DNA from: Bacillus_BD sp050389805
Lineage (GTDB): Bacteria; Bacillota; Bacilli; Bacillales; Cytobacillaceae
Direction: 5' to 3'
NCBI RefSeq assembly: GCF_050389805.1
Contig: NZ_CP130945.1
Span: 3,906,001 to 3,970,000 of the forward strand
Length of the DNA stretch: 64,000 nucleotides
The notes under the pieces: generated by a model
The model's database searches: none
What the model was told of the DNA's origin: nothing
What the model saw: only the letters and a program-made list of their open reading frames with translations
Position numbers and translations under genes: made by a program
Shown: piece by piece, positions 8,583 through 17,577 of the stretch
How the letters are laid out: every line of letters begins with the position of its first letter
Position numbering within the stretch: the stretch's first letter is position 1

Positions 8583-9257
8583 TTAAACACTCCTATTATA
8601 TTTTTCAATCATTTGTTTTGACTGTTTCTTCATTTTCTTTAAAATCAAATCGGTCAACTTTTGGCATTGTGGCAATGCAAAACCAGCGATCACACCAATT
8701 AATACACTATAAACGATGGTTCCCCAAAATAAAGGACCCCCTAGTTGCCAACCAATCAGAACCGCTGCTAATTCTAGAGTTGTACGAACAGGTCCCACTT
8801 TCCATTTTGTAATCGTCGTAATTGCCAGCATTAAACTATCCCGAGGTCCGGCACCTAATTGTGCGGAAATATATAATCCCATGCCATAACAATTAATGAA
8901 TAACCCACAAATAAACATAACGATTTTACCAACGGTCGTATCTGGTGTTTGTAAAAAAGGAAGCCATAAAAACATATCCATAAAAAGACCTACTAGCACC
9001 ATATTTATAAACGTTCCGATTGGTGGAAATGATTTAAGCAAAAGACAGGATAATAGGACAATTCCAATTCCTATAATAACATTCCAAGTACCAATGGTTA
9101 ATCCAAATTGGTAAAATAAACCTATATGCAAAACATCCCACGAAGCAGGTCCAAGGTCAGCGACGATCACAAGAACAATTCCTAGTGACATGACAAGTAG
9201 CCCAAGGATAAAAATAGAAAATCTTGGACCTAATTGACCCGTATATTTTTTGTACAT
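8583..9257 (-). CDS. YczE/YyaS/YitT-type integral membrane protein
   Basis: 224 residues with about five hydrophobic segments (near 12-35, 50-72, 78-100, 108-130 and 165-195) and the family-like stretches LGPASWDVLHIGL and ISAQLGAGPRDSLMLAI. The tail is basic (LILKKMKKQSKQM). It belongs to the YczE/YyaS/YitT group, whose transport substrate is not established. It lies between rarA and cymR, which are neighbours without it in B. subtilis. Its stop is one base from the cymR start, so the two are likely cotranscribed and translationally coupled. Confidence 0.8.
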   Translation of the reverse strand: MYKKYTGQLGPRFSIFILGLLVMSLGIVLVIVADLGPASWDVLHIGLFYQFGLTIGTWNVIIGIGIVLLSCLLLKSFPPIGTFINMVLVGLFMDMFLWLPFLQTPDTTVGKIVMFICGLFINCYGMGLYISAQLGAGPRDSLMLAITTITKWKVGPVRTTLELAAVLIGWQLGGPLFWGTIVYSVLIGVIAGFALPQCQKLTDLILKKMKKQSKQMIEKYNRSV

Positions 9258-9352
9258 TGTACCCTTCCAGTCTGCTTAAAAAGCATAGTATTGAGATAGA
9301 CTTTTGTTATTATATCATAATTTCATGGTCTTTGGAGGGTTTCCCATTTCCT

Positions 9353-10639
9353 TCATGATTTTTCCTTAAACTGTTGAAGCCTTTTATAAATAGCCCCCAG
9401 CCTTTTTTCTTCTCCTGCTTCTACAGGTTGATAGTATTCGGTTCCTTTGAGGTTTTCTGGTAAATACTCTTGTTTAACCCAACCACCAAATGTTCCAATT
9501 GGATGATCATGTGGGTATTGATAGCCGACATGACCTAAAACAGCAGCCCCAGCATAATGACTATCCCGTAAGTGTTTTGGAATGTCCCCCACTTTTCCCT
9601 TCCGAATATCATCAATCGCTTTATCTAATGCTTGATAAGCAGAGTTCGACTTTGACGACAAACACATTTCTACAACAGCAGCAGCTAGTGGAATTCTCGC
9701 CTCAGGCAGTCCAAGTCTTTCACTTGCTTGAACGGCAGCGAATACATGACTACCGACATGGGGATTGGCTAATCCAATATCTTCATAGGCAATCACTAAT
9801 AATCTTCTATTTACAGAAATTAGATCTCCATTCTCAAGTAAATGAGCTAAATAATAGAGCGCCGCATTTACGTCACTTCCACGAATGCTTTTTTGGAGTG
9901 CAGATAAAAGATTATAAAAATGAGACCCTTTTTTGTCACCACCCACTCCAACTCGTGAGATCATCTTTTCAATGGTGGCATCCTCTACTATATACGTATC
10001 GTCGTCCATATCAGAAGCATAGACGATTGATTCTAACATCGTTAATGCCTTTCTCGCGTCCCCATTAACGCCCTCTGAAATCCGCTGTATTTGATTCTCA
10101 TCTATTTTAATAGACAGATTCCCTAATCCTTTTTCCTTATGGGATAGAGCACGTATGATTAAATCTTTAATATCATCTTGAGATAATCTTGTTAATTGCA
10201 ATATTTGTCCACACCGACTACGTATGGCTGGGTTCACATCGTGAAAGGGGTTTTCGGTTGTCGCACCAATTAAAATAATACTGCCATTTTCAACATGTGG
10301 CAGTAAATAATCCTGCTGTGCCTTATTAAAGCGATGGATCTCATCTAAAAACAAGATCAGTTTTCCCGTTAATTTGGATTCTTGAACGACTTCCTCTACG
10401 TCTTTCTTTCCCGATGTTGTTGCATTCAGTGCGATAAATGGAAGTTTCGTCGTTCCTGCAATTGCATGTGCAAGAGAGGTTTTTCCGATTCCAGGTTCAC
10501 CATACAATAACATGGAAGGTACATACCCGTTTTTTACCATCTTATATAAATTGGTCCCAACCCCAATAATTTCTTTTTGCCCTACGATTTCATCAATGGT
10601 AGCTGGTCGCATACGATAGGCAAGTGGTTCTAAGTTCAA
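9353..10639 (-). CDS. rarA: replication-associated recombination ATPase RarA (MgsA, YrvN)
   Basis: About 428 residues, a AAA+ clamp-loader-like ATPase that acts at stalled replication forks. Walker A is LLYGEPGIGKTSLAHA, Walker B LFLDEIHRFNKAQQ and the sensor region GATTENPFHDVNPAIRSRC; the C terminus is the MgsA domain (YEDIGLANPHV). The start is ambiguous. GGAGG lies only 2 bases before an ATG at 10645 but 8 bases before a TTG at 10639, so I chose the TTG (MNLEPLAYRMRP). It is divergent from alsT, with about 260 bases between. Confidence 0.94.
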   Translation of the reverse strand: MNLEPLAYRMRPATIDEIVGQKEIIGVGTNLYKMVKNGYVPSMLLYGEPGIGKTSLAHAIAGTTKLPFIALNATTSGKKDVEEVVQESKLTGKLILFLDEIHRFNKAQQDYLLPHVENGSIILIGATTENPFHDVNPAIRSRCGQILQLTRLSQDDIKDLIIRALSHKEKGLGNLSIKIDENQIQRISEGVNGDARKALTMLESIVYASDMDDDTYIVEDATIEKMISRVGVGGDKKGSHFYNLLSALQKSIRGSDVNAALYYLAHLLENGDLISVNRRLLVIAYEDIGLANPHVGSHVFAAVQASERLGLPEARIPLAAAVVEMCLSSKSNSAYQALDKAIDDIRKGKVGDIPKHLRDSHYAGAAVLGHVGYQYPHDHPIGTFGGWVKQEYLPENLKGTEYYQPVEAGEEKRLGAIYKRLQQFKEKS

Positions 10640-10864
10640 TTCCATCACCTCCAGTAAGAAATCCCTGTTTAATCCTTCTTTTATTATAACGTAAAAACGT
10701 ATCATATTTACAGTTACCGCTTTTTCTTGTATAACATTTTTGTCAAATTTAACGAATTAAAAACTTATACTTTGTGTATTTCCACAAATAAAAAATATTA
10801 CTTTACGATCATTTTTGTGAAAATAACATAATGGTTTGTGTGATTGAACATGTTACAATTTTAA

Positions 10865-10879
10865 ATGTAAGCGCTACCA
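10865..10879 (+). promoter_or_regulatory. catabolite-responsive element (cre) upstream of alsT
   Basis: ATGTAAGCGCTACCA matches the Bacillus cre consensus WTGNAANCGNWNNCW at every fixed position. It abuts a TATAAT at 10880-10885 that would be the -10 of alsT; no good -35 is seen 17 bases upstream. A CcpA dimer here would occlude the promoter and repress alsT when preferred sugars are present. The match is seen directly; regulation is inferred. Confidence 0.75.
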
Positions 10880-10902
10880 TATAATGAATAGGGAGGCATA
10901 TC

Positions 10903-12318
10903 ATGGACATAGTTGCAGTATTAAACAAAATAAATGCGGTGTTATGGGGAACACCAAGTTTAATCCTTTTATTTGGAACTGGGATACTGTTAACCATTAT
11001 GCTTAAAGGGCTTCAATTTAGAAAGTTAGGGTATGCATTTAAATTAGCTTTTACGAAAGAAGGTCAGCAACAAGACGCTGAAGGTGATGTGAGTAATTTT
11101 AAAGCGCTAATGACAACTCTTGCTGGGACTATCGGGATTGGGAATATTGCTGGAGTAGCAACAGCAATCACAGTAGGTGGACCAGGCGCCATTTTCTGGA
11201 TGTGGATCGTTGGTCTGTTTGGCATGGCTACCAAATATGCTGAAGCAATTCTTGCGATGAAATTTCGTGTTAAAAATGCAAACGGAGAATATTCAAGTGG
11301 CCCTATGTATTACGTAGAAAGAGGTCTTGGGAAGAAATTCAAATTCTTAGCTGTTGCCTTTGCTATCTTTGGTGCTTTTGCAGCACTTGGAATTGGGAAT
11401 AGTGTACAATCGAATACGATTGCTCAAGTAATGAACACTTCCTTTGGTGTAGCTCCAATGATGACAGGCATTGTCCTTGTTGTATTAGTTGGTCTCATTA
11501 TTATGGGCGGGCTGAAAAGAATCAGTGATGTCGCTGGTTTTCTTGTTCCCATTATGGCGATCTTTTATCTAGCAAGTTCGCTAATCATAATCGGAATGAA
11601 TTTTGACCAAATTATTCCCGCTTTTAAATTAATCTTCTATTATGCTTTTAATCCGATGTCTGCAGTAGGTGGTTTTTCAGGGATCTTAGTATCAGAGGCA
11701 ATTCGCAGTGGTGTTTCTCGTGGTATTTTCTCAAATGAAGCAGGCTTAGGAACTGCAGCCCTTATTGCTGGGAATGCTAAAGCAGACCATCCGGTAAAAG
11801 GTGCGCTTGTTGCGATGACTGGTACCTTTATTGTTACGATTATTGTTTGTACAATGACTGGGCTTGTCCTCATGTTCTCAGGATTCTGGGATCCTACAGG
11901 TGGACAATTATCGGGCGTTGCTTTCGAGACTGGTCTTGAAGGCGGGGCTTTAACGACAGCAGCATTTGCTGCAAACCTTGGCAAACTTGGAGAATACATT
12001 GTTGCGATTTCGATCATATTCTTTGGTTTCTCTACAATCGTTGGATGGTATGTATATGGGGTTAAATGTTTCGAGTATTTGTTTGGCGTCAAAGGGATTA
12101 ACAGTTATCGGGTTATTTATGTGTTCGCTTGTGGCATTGGAGCGATTACCAGTCTAACAACCGTATGGGCATTTGCAGATATGGCAAATGCACTTATGAT
12201 GATACCAAACCTAGTCGCTCTCATCTTACTTAGTAAAGTCGTTGTAAGTGAGACAAATGATTACTTTGAAAATCATTACAAGTTAGTCAAAGACAAAAAG
12301 TCTGAAATCGCGAGTTAA
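10903..12318 (+). CDS. alsT: sodium:alanine/glycine symporter (AGCS family, AlsT-like)
   Basis: 471 residues with about 11 hydrophobic segments, a typical alanine or glycine:cation symporter. Family signatures include GTIGIGNIAGVATAITVGGPGAIFWMW near 75-100 and SGVSRGIFSNEAGLGTAALIAG near 270. The start ATG has GGGAGG 7 bases upstream. It is one of the few plus-strand genes and has its own promoter region with a cre site, so repression by CcpA is likely. It faces tcdA across a shared terminator. The exact amino acid (Ala, Gly or Gln) cannot be read from sequence. Confidence 0.9.
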   Translation: MDIVAVLNKINAVLWGTPSLILLFGTGILLTIMLKGLQFRKLGYAFKLAFTKEGQQQDAEGDVSNFKALMTTLAGTIGIGNIAGVATAITVGGPGAIFWMWIVGLFGMATKYAEAILAMKFRVKNANGEYSSGPMYYVERGLGKKFKFLAVAFAIFGAFAALGIGNSVQSNTIAQVMNTSFGVAPMMTGIVLVVLVGLIIMGGLKRISDVAGFLVPIMAIFYLASSLIIIGMNFDQIIPAFKLIFYYAFNPMSAVGGFSGILVSEAIRSGVSRGIFSNEAGLGTAALIAGNAKADHPVKGALVAMTGTFIVTIIVCTMTGLVLMFSGFWDPTGGQLSGVAFETGLEGGALTTAAFAANLGKLGEYIVAISIIFFGFSTIVGWYVYGVKCFEYLFGVKGINSYRVIYVFACGIGAITSLTTVWAFADMANALMMIPNLVALILLSKVVVSETNDYFENHYKLVKDKKSEIAS

Positions 12319-12322
12319 TTAA

Positions 12323-12362
12323 AAAAAGAGCGTTGAGTTTAATGCCACCACAACGCTCTTTT
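12323..12362. terminator. bidirectional terminator between alsT and tcdA
   Basis: AAAAGAGCGTTG and CAACGCTCTTTT form a perfect 12-bp stem with T-runs on both sides, serving the two converging genes. Confidence 0.9.
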
Positions 12363-12368
12363 GTATGC

Positions 12369-13148
12369 TCAGTTGTTAGACGATTTTACATCTTTCACTG
12401 TATCTATTTTAATGTCTTTTAATAATTGTCTTACAACATAACTGGCCATAATTAAGCCTGCAACAGATGGAACAAATGCATTTGAGGATGGTGGCATTTT
12501 GGCTTTACGAATTTCCGCATCGTCTTTACCTACCACTTTACGAACATCTTCACGGATCACAATCGGACTTTCATCAGAAAAGACAACTGGGATTCCTTTT
12601 CGAATACCCTCTTTTCTCAATCTTGTACGAATGACCTTTGCAATGGGGTCTGTATGGGTTTTTGAGATATCTGCAATTTGGAAACGAGTAGGGTCCATTT
12701 TGTTGGCTGCACCCATACTTGAAATCATCGGGATGTTTCGTTTCAAACATTCTTTCATCAGGTGTATTTTATAAGAAATCGTATCAGATGCATCAATAAC
12801 AAAATCTAGATCATAATTAAAGATTTCTTCGTATGTTTCTTCTGTGTAAAACATTTTCAATGCCACTACTTCACAATCCGGGTTAATATCCGCAATTCTT
12901 TTTTTCATTAAATCAACCTTTGGTTGACCAACCGTTGAAAGAAGCGCAATGATCTGCCTGTTAACATTTGTAATATCCACATCATCTTTATCAATTAATA
13001 CTAATTTTCCTACCCCAGAACGTGCTAAAGCTTCAGCTGAAAACGTACCTACACCTCCAACACCTAAAACGGCAACGGTAGCATTTTTTAATATATCTAA
13101 ACCTTCTTTACCAAACGCGAGTTCATTCCGCGAAAACTGATGTAACAT
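12369..13148 (-). CDS. tcdA: tRNA threonylcarbamoyladenosine dehydratase TcdA (YrvM)
   Basis: 259 residues of the E1-like ThiF/MoeB/HesA superfamily. TcdA uses ATP to cyclise t6A37 to ct6A37 in ANN-decoding tRNAs. It shows the nucleotide-binding loop AVLGVGGVGTFSAEALARSG near 28-47, LIDKDDVDITNVNRQI near 52-67 and DASDTISYKIHLM near 120. The length fits TcdA rather than the longer ThiF or MoeB. The start is ATG at 13148. It lies downstream of the 6S RNA gene, as in B. subtilis. Confidence 0.9.
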   Translation of the reverse strand: MLHQFSRNELAFGKEGLDILKNATVAVLGVGGVGTFSAEALARSGVGKLVLIDKDDVDITNVNRQIIALLSTVGQPKVDLMKKRIADINPDCEVVALKMFYTEETYEEIFNYDLDFVIDASDTISYKIHLMKECLKRNIPMISSMGAANKMDPTRFQIADISKTHTDPIAKVIRTRLRKEGIRKGIPVVFSDESPIVIREDVRKVVGKDDAEIRKAKMPPSSNAFVPSVAGLIMASYVVRQLLKDIKIDTVKDVKSSNN

Positions 13149-13234
13149 AATATTACCAACTCCAATATTCCTTCTTAAGCTTCATTTTTTCCTGTAACTG
13201 AATATATCATACTTTTTTAAAAAAGTAAGTAAAA

Positions 13235-13400
13235 AGAAAAGCGGAGCGCCTTCGGAACAAAAAGTCTTTTGTTCCTGTGAAGCAAACTCAAAGAAGCTTT
13301 TCCTTGAGTGCTCAGCTCCGTATGAACTTACCTGTACAGGATGTGCATACATCGACGTTCGCTACAGGACGTGGCGGATTTTAATTGATGTTCCCCCTTG
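13235..13400. repeat. dispersed fold-back element (AAAAGCG..AGCGCC type), copy 1
   Basis: The stretch begins GAAAAGCGGAGCGCC and contains the perfect hairpin GGAACAAAA/TTTTGTTCC at about 13254-13276. The start resembles the element at 47819-47940 (AAAAGCGTAAGCGCC). No ORF with a ribosome-binding site is seen. The rest of the tcdA-6S gap (to 13510) holds no other recognisable feature. It looks like a decayed member of a dispersed intergenic repeat family. Confidence 0.45.
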
Positions 13401-13510
13401 AGATAAAGGAAACACGATGAGCACGTTAGTTCGAATCGATTTTGACGCAATTGTTTGTTCACTAGGAGCTAGGTATTCATCTAACTTCAAAGAACTTCTA
13501 CTCCCTTAAC

Positions 13511-13541
13511 ATAAAAAACCATGCCAATATTGACATGGTTT
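13511..13541 (-). terminator. intrinsic terminator after 6S RNA
   Basis: AACCATG and CATGGTT form the stem. The minus-strand 3' side runs into TTTTTTATG, just past the 3' end of the 6S RNA. Confidence 0.8.
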
Positions 13542-13557
13542 TGATCATAAGGCTATG

Positions 13558-13756
13558 TAAAAGAGTCCCAATTATGCCGTCGCTTTTATACCTTGTTTGA
13601 ACCCGCACTCGAGCAGGTGGGTGTCCTGTCATAACTTTTGTAAGTCCTAAATAGGTTAGGCATGTACGCTGTTAATGAACTCTGGACTCCCAAAGGTAAA
13701 ATGTTCGGTCAAACGAATGGTTTCACTTACGAACACATCAGGACTCCTTTTTGCTT
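13558..13756 (-). ncRNA. bsrA: 6S RNA (BsrA-type)
   Basis: On the minus strand the stretch opens AAAAAGGAGTCCTGATGTG and closes GGCATAATTGGGACTCTTTT, giving a terminal stem of about 10 bp (AAAGGAGUCC against GGGACUCUUU). It contains the interior block TCATTAACAGCGTACATGCC expected of Gram-positive 6S RNA. It lies between aspS and tcdA, the known place of the B. subtilis 6S-1 gene. 6S RNA folds as a promoter mimic, binds RNA polymerase holoenzyme and is released by product-RNA synthesis. Length (about 195 nt), own promoter and terminator all agree. The exact 5' end was inferred from the promoter. Confidence 0.88.
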
Positions 13757-13762
13757 ACGTTT

Positions 13763-13791
13763 ATAATAGCATAACTGGATTTAGTCATCAA
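13763..13791 (-). promoter_or_regulatory. sigma-A promoter of 6S RNA
   Basis: TTGATG, then 17 bases, then TATTAT, read on the minus strand immediately downstream of the aspS stop. Transcription would start about 7 bases further, matching the 5' end of the 6S terminal stem. Confidence 0.75.
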
Positions 13792-13805
13792 GATTTGGAC
13801 AATGA

Positions 13806-15575
13806 TTATTTAATGACAGTTGATGCAAGGTTAAGCTCAATTAATTGTTCAGGGCTTACTTCACTTGGTGCATTCGTTAATAAATCACTCGCACTCGCTG
13901 TTTTAGGGAATGCAATCGTATCACGAAGATTCGTTCTTCCAGCTAACAGCATAACGAAGCGGTCTAAACCTAAAGCGATTCCACCATGTGGAGGTGTACC
14001 ATAATCAAAAGCATCTAATAAGAATCCAAATTGTTCATTGGCTTTTTCTTCTGTGAAACCGAGTGCTTTAAACATTTTATTTTGCACTTCTCTTTCATAA
14101 ATACGAAGAGATCCTCCACCAAGTTCATACCCATTTAATACGATATCATAGGCTTGTGCACGTACTTTTTCTGGTTCTGTATCAAGAAGATCAACATCTT
14201 CTCTTACAGGCATTGTGAATGGATGGTGTGCTGCCGTAAAACGACGAGCATCTTCATCATACTCTAATAACGGCCAATCTGTTACCCAAAGGAAATTGAA
14301 TTTATTTTCATCAATTAGGTTCATATCCTTCGCAATTTTTAAACGTAAATTACCTAGTACATCGGCAACCACTTTTTTCTTATCTGCACCAAATAAAATT
14401 AAATCGTCTTTTTCGACTCCTAGTAACTCATTTAATGAGGCAAGCTCTTCATCTGTAAAGAATTTAATGATTGGTCCTTTTAATCCATCTTCCTCTGCCT
14501 TTAGCCATGCTAGACCTTTAGCACCATAACGTGCAGCATATTCTGTTAAACCATCAATATCCTTACGTGAATATTGTACGGATCCACCTTTAACATTGAT
14601 CGCTTTTACTTGGCCACCGTTTGCGATAGCTCCAGCAAAAACTTTAAAACTAGAGCTTTTGAATACTTCAGTTAGGTCCACTAACTTCATCTCAAAACGA
14701 GTATCAGGCTTATCTGATCCATAGCTTCCCATCGCTTCGTCATAAGGAATACGAGGGAATGGAGCTACTACATCGATGCCCTTAACTTCCTTCATAATTT
14801 TAACAATCATGCGCTCGGTAAGGTCTTGAATCTCCTCAGCACTTAAGAAACTTGTTTCAATATCAAGCTGTGTAAATTCTGGTTGACGATCGGCACGTAA
14901 GTCCTCATCACGGAAACAACGAGCAATTTGATAATAACGTTCAATACCACTAACCATTAATAGTTGTTTAAAGATTTGTGGTGATTGTGGAAGAGCATAG
15001 AATTCTCCAGGATGTACACGACTTGGTACTAAATAGTCACGTGCACCTTCTGGGGTACTTTTCGTCAAGATCGGAGTTTCAATATCAAGAAATCCTTCTC
15101 CATCAAGAAAATCTCTCATTGCTTTTGTTACTTGGTGGCGCATTTTTAACGTATTGAACATCGTTGGTCTTCTTAAATCAAGATAACGGTATTTTAAACG
15201 AATATCCTCAGATACTTCTACATCATCCTCGATCATAAATGGTGGTGTTTTTGACTCATTGATGATCGTCATGTTCTCGACTTGAACTTCAATTGTACCT
15301 GTACTTAAATTCGGGTTGTACGTATCTTCCGCTCTAGCAATGACAGTTCCTTCTACTTCTACCACATACTCACTTCGAACCTTTTCTGCTACTTCTAACG
15401 CTTCTTTCGAAACCTCTGGATTAAACACAATTTGGATAATTCCCGTACGGTCACGTAAATGGATGAAAATAAGTCCGCCAAGGTCACGACGTCTTTGTAC
15501 CCATCCTTTTAATTTTACTTTCTCCCCAATTGCCGTTTGTGGTACTTCTCCACAAAAATAACTTCTTCCAGTCAC
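13806..15575 (-). CDS. aspS: aspartyl-tRNA synthetase
   Basis: 589 residues, class II synthetase that charges tRNA-Asp. The N-terminal OB anticodon-binding domain covers about 1-105 (GWVQRRRDLGGLIFIHLRDR). Motif 2 is CFRDEDLRADRQPEFTQLDIE near 215, the bacterial GAD insertion lies at about 310-410, and motif 3 is GGIALGLDRFVMLLAG near 540. The start is GTG, 7 bases after AGGAGG. It follows hisS with 14 bases between, so both are read from the hisS T-box leader. The bacterial-type length is intact. Confidence 0.97.
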   Translation of the reverse strand: MTGRSYFCGEVPQTAIGEKVKLKGWVQRRRDLGGLIFIHLRDRTGIIQIVFNPEVSKEALEVAEKVRSEYVVEVEGTVIARAEDTYNPNLSTGTIEVQVENMTIINESKTPPFMIEDDVEVSEDIRLKYRYLDLRRPTMFNTLKMRHQVTKAMRDFLDGEGFLDIETPILTKSTPEGARDYLVPSRVHPGEFYALPQSPQIFKQLLMVSGIERYYQIARCFRDEDLRADRQPEFTQLDIETSFLSAEEIQDLTERMIVKIMKEVKGIDVVAPFPRIPYDEAMGSYGSDKPDTRFEMKLVDLTEVFKSSSFKVFAGAIANGGQVKAINVKGGSVQYSRKDIDGLTEYAARYGAKGLAWLKAEEDGLKGPIIKFFTDEELASLNELLGVEKDDLILFGADKKKVVADVLGNLRLKIAKDMNLIDENKFNFLWVTDWPLLEYDEDARRFTAAHHPFTMPVREDVDLLDTEPEKVRAQAYDIVLNGYELGGGSLRIYEREVQNKMFKALGFTEEKANEQFGFLLDAFDYGTPPHGGIALGLDRFVMLLAGRTNLRDTIAFPKTASASDLLTNAPSEVSPEQLIELNLASTVIK

Positions 15576-15589
15576 GATATTTCCTCCTA

Positions 15590-16858
15590 TTAATTCAAAT
15601 CTTTAAATTCAGTAATAAAGTTTTCTAAATCGATTTCCCACTGTTCACCAGTTTCCATCTTTTTCACATTAATCTTATTAGCTGCCAGTTCATCTTCTCC
15701 TAAAATCGCTACATATTTTGCGTTCAAACGGTCAGCTGCTTTCATTTGCGCTTTGATTTTACGATTTAAATAATCTCTTTCAGCTGAAAAACCAGCCAAA
15801 CGGAGTTGATGTAAAAGCTTAACTGTATAATCTTGTGCTTCTTCTCCTAAAGACACAAGATAACAATCGATGTTACGGTTGATCGGAAGTTCGACATTCT
15901 CCGCCTCTAAGGCGGCAATAAAGCGTTCAATACTGAAAGCAAAACCGATTCCTGGTGTTTCAGGACCACCGATTTCCTGTGTTAACCCATTATAGCGACC
16001 ACCACCACAAAGAGTTGTAATCGCCCCAAACCCTTGGGCATCACTCATAATCTCAAAAGCTGTATGATTATAATAATCTAGTCCGCGAACTAGGTTAGGA
16101 TCCACTTCAAAGGATATCCCCAAATCCGTCAAGTACTGCTGTACTTTATCGAAATAAGTTTTCGATTCGTCATTTAAATAGTCAATGATCGATGGAGCTG
16201 TTCGCATTAGTTCATGATCACGATCTTGCTTACAATCAAGAATTCGCATTGGGTTTTTCTCTAATCGATTTTGACAGTCCTGACAGAACTCACCAATACG
16301 AGGTTGAAAATGTTGGATTAAAGCGGTCCGGTGTGCTTGGCGGCTTTCTTTATCACCAAGACTATTGATGACTAACTTCAACTTATTTAACCCTAAGCTA
16401 TGATAAATCGAGATTGCTAGTGCAATGACCTCCGCATCAATGGCCGGGTCTTTACTCCCTAACGCTTCCACCCCAAACTGGACGAATTGGCGAAAACGCC
16501 CTGCTTGTGGTCTTTCATAACGAAACATCGGTCCCATATAGAAAAGTTTAACCGGTTGGTTCGGGTCTCCGTACATTTTATGCTGAACAAAAGATCGTAC
16601 GGTAGAAGCCGTTCCCTCTGGACGTAATGTGATACTTCTTCCACCTCGGTCTTCAAAGGTATACATTTCTTTTTGGACAACATCTGTTGTTTCCCCAACA
16701 CTTCTTGTAAAAAGTTCTGTATGTTCAAAAATGGGTGTGCGAATTTCATGATACTGAAATCTTTCGCAAAGCTCTCGTGCCTTTTGTTCAATGTATTGCC
16801 ATTTCTCTACTTCACCTGGCAAAATATCCTGTGTTCCTCTTGGAATTTGGATAGACAT
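15590..16858 (-). CDS. hisS: histidyl-tRNA synthetase
   Basis: 422 residues, class II synthetase with MSIQIPRGTQDILPGE at the N terminus, motif 2 LRPEGTASTVRSFVQ and FRYERPQAGRFRQF near 80-130, the histidine-binding stretch LVRGLDYYNHTAFEI near 257, and an HGTP anticodon-binding domain at about 325-420. The start ATG follows AAAGGAGG. It is the first gene of a hisS-aspS operon controlled by a His-type T-box at 17053-17345. An array of repeats lies between the T-box terminator and the start codon. Confidence 0.97.
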   Translation of the reverse strand: MSIQIPRGTQDILPGEVEKWQYIEQKARELCERFQYHEIRTPIFEHTELFTRSVGETTDVVQKEMYTFEDRGGRSITLRPEGTASTVRSFVQHKMYGDPNQPVKLFYMGPMFRYERPQAGRFRQFVQFGVEALGSKDPAIDAEVIALAISIYHSLGLNKLKLVINSLGDKESRQAHRTALIQHFQPRIGEFCQDCQNRLEKNPMRILDCKQDRDHELMRTAPSIIDYLNDESKTYFDKVQQYLTDLGISFEVDPNLVRGLDYYNHTAFEIMSDAQGFGAITTLCGGGRYNGLTQEIGGPETPGIGFAFSIERFIAALEAENVELPINRNIDCYLVSLGEEAQDYTVKLLHQLRLAGFSAERDYLNRKIKAQMKAADRLNAKYVAILGEDELAANKINVKKMETGEQWEIDLENFITEFKDLN

Positions 16859-16876
16859 TTTTATGTAAACCTCCTT

Positions 16877-17030
16877 TATGGACTTTTTATCTGAGATTTA
16901 TACTAAAAAGTCCTTTAGCTTTAATCTTATGGACTTTTTTGTAGGATTCTAGTAAAAGTGACCTTAAACCTCCCTCATGGACTTATTAGCCTGATTTCAG
17001 TCAAAATTGTCCTTGAGAACCTCCCGTACA
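16877..17030 (-). repeat. 51-bp tandem repeat family R1, locus upstream of hisS (about 3 units)
   Basis: GGACTT marks occur at 16880, 16931 and 16979, giving spacings of 51 and 48. The third unit ends in TTGTCCTTGAGAACCTCCC, the same end as the units at 47 kb and 52.6 kb. The array lies in the hisS leader, after the T-box terminator and before the ribosome-binding site. It has no coding potential. Confidence 0.75.
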
Positions 17031-17052
17031 ATACGAAAGATTTTCACGCATT

Positions 17053-17345
17053 TAAAAAAGCTCTCGTCCCTTGTATAGATTAAACTCATACAAGGGACGA
17101 GAGCTGAAATTCCCGTGGTGCCACCCTAATTGAAGTGAACGAATTCACTCCCACTTTCCAGTTAACGCCTGTCACGTTCTTCTCCTAATAAAGAAAGGAT
17201 CTTGTTCAGAGAGAAGCCTCCAAAGTGTTCTTCATCTAGCCATTTATGGGGAAACACTTTCAGCCTAAGATGTTTCCTCTCTATCCATCTGAAACTAAAC
17301 TACTTTTCTTCTTCTACAGCTTTCATTTTTGATTGTCATTAAAGT
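17053..17345 (-). promoter_or_regulatory. T-box riboswitch of hisS-aspS (His-type)
   Basis: The minus strand carries the T-box core AGGGTGGCACCACGGG at about 17113-17128 and a strong terminator, CTCTCGTCCCTTGTAT paired with ATACAAGGGACGAGAG followed by TTTTTT, at about 17053-17098. The specifier candidate is CAC (His) at 17225-17227 in the context GAACACTTTG. Uncharged tRNA-His should turn on hisS and aspS together. Confidence 0.9.
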
Positions 17346-17400
17346 TTCACTTCATTTAATCATCATACGAATCAACTCGAAAATTGTCAATAGTTCTCCT

Positions 17401-17577
17401 TTAATTTCGTTCTAATCGCCTCTTTAACTTTTTAATATCCTGATTGGCAAAACCATATTCAGAAGCGGCTTCCACCGATGTAGTGGATTGCTCTTTTTGC
17501 ATCGAATCTCTGAAATCCACACCCAACAATTGATTCTCTCCTGAAAAGACAGAATTTCCTTTGTCTCCGTGGCGCAT
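17401..17577 (-). CDS. small conserved hypothetical protein upstream of hisS
   Basis: A 58-codon ORF begins MRHGDKGNSVFSGENQLLG and ends with a basic helix (QDIKKLKRRLERN). ATG is preceded by GGGGGATGAAAC. It is hydrophilic, with no signal peptide or membrane segment. A similar short gene (yrzK) lies at this place in B. subtilis, and the strong ribosome-binding site supports translation, but I cannot confirm orthology. It is divergent from the amidase gene and precedes the hisS T-box. Confidence 0.6.
   Translation of the reverse strand: MRHGDKGNSVFSGENQLLGVDFRDSMQKEQSTTSVEAASEYGFANQDIKKLKRRLERN

Noticed and set aside
9490..10068. 192-codon plus-strand ORF
   Set aside because: Antisense to the conserved 3' half of rarA, without start signals; rarA motifs prove the other strand codes.
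11640..12092. 150-codon minus-strand ORF
   Set aside because: Antisense to membrane segments of alsT; no ribosome-binding site.
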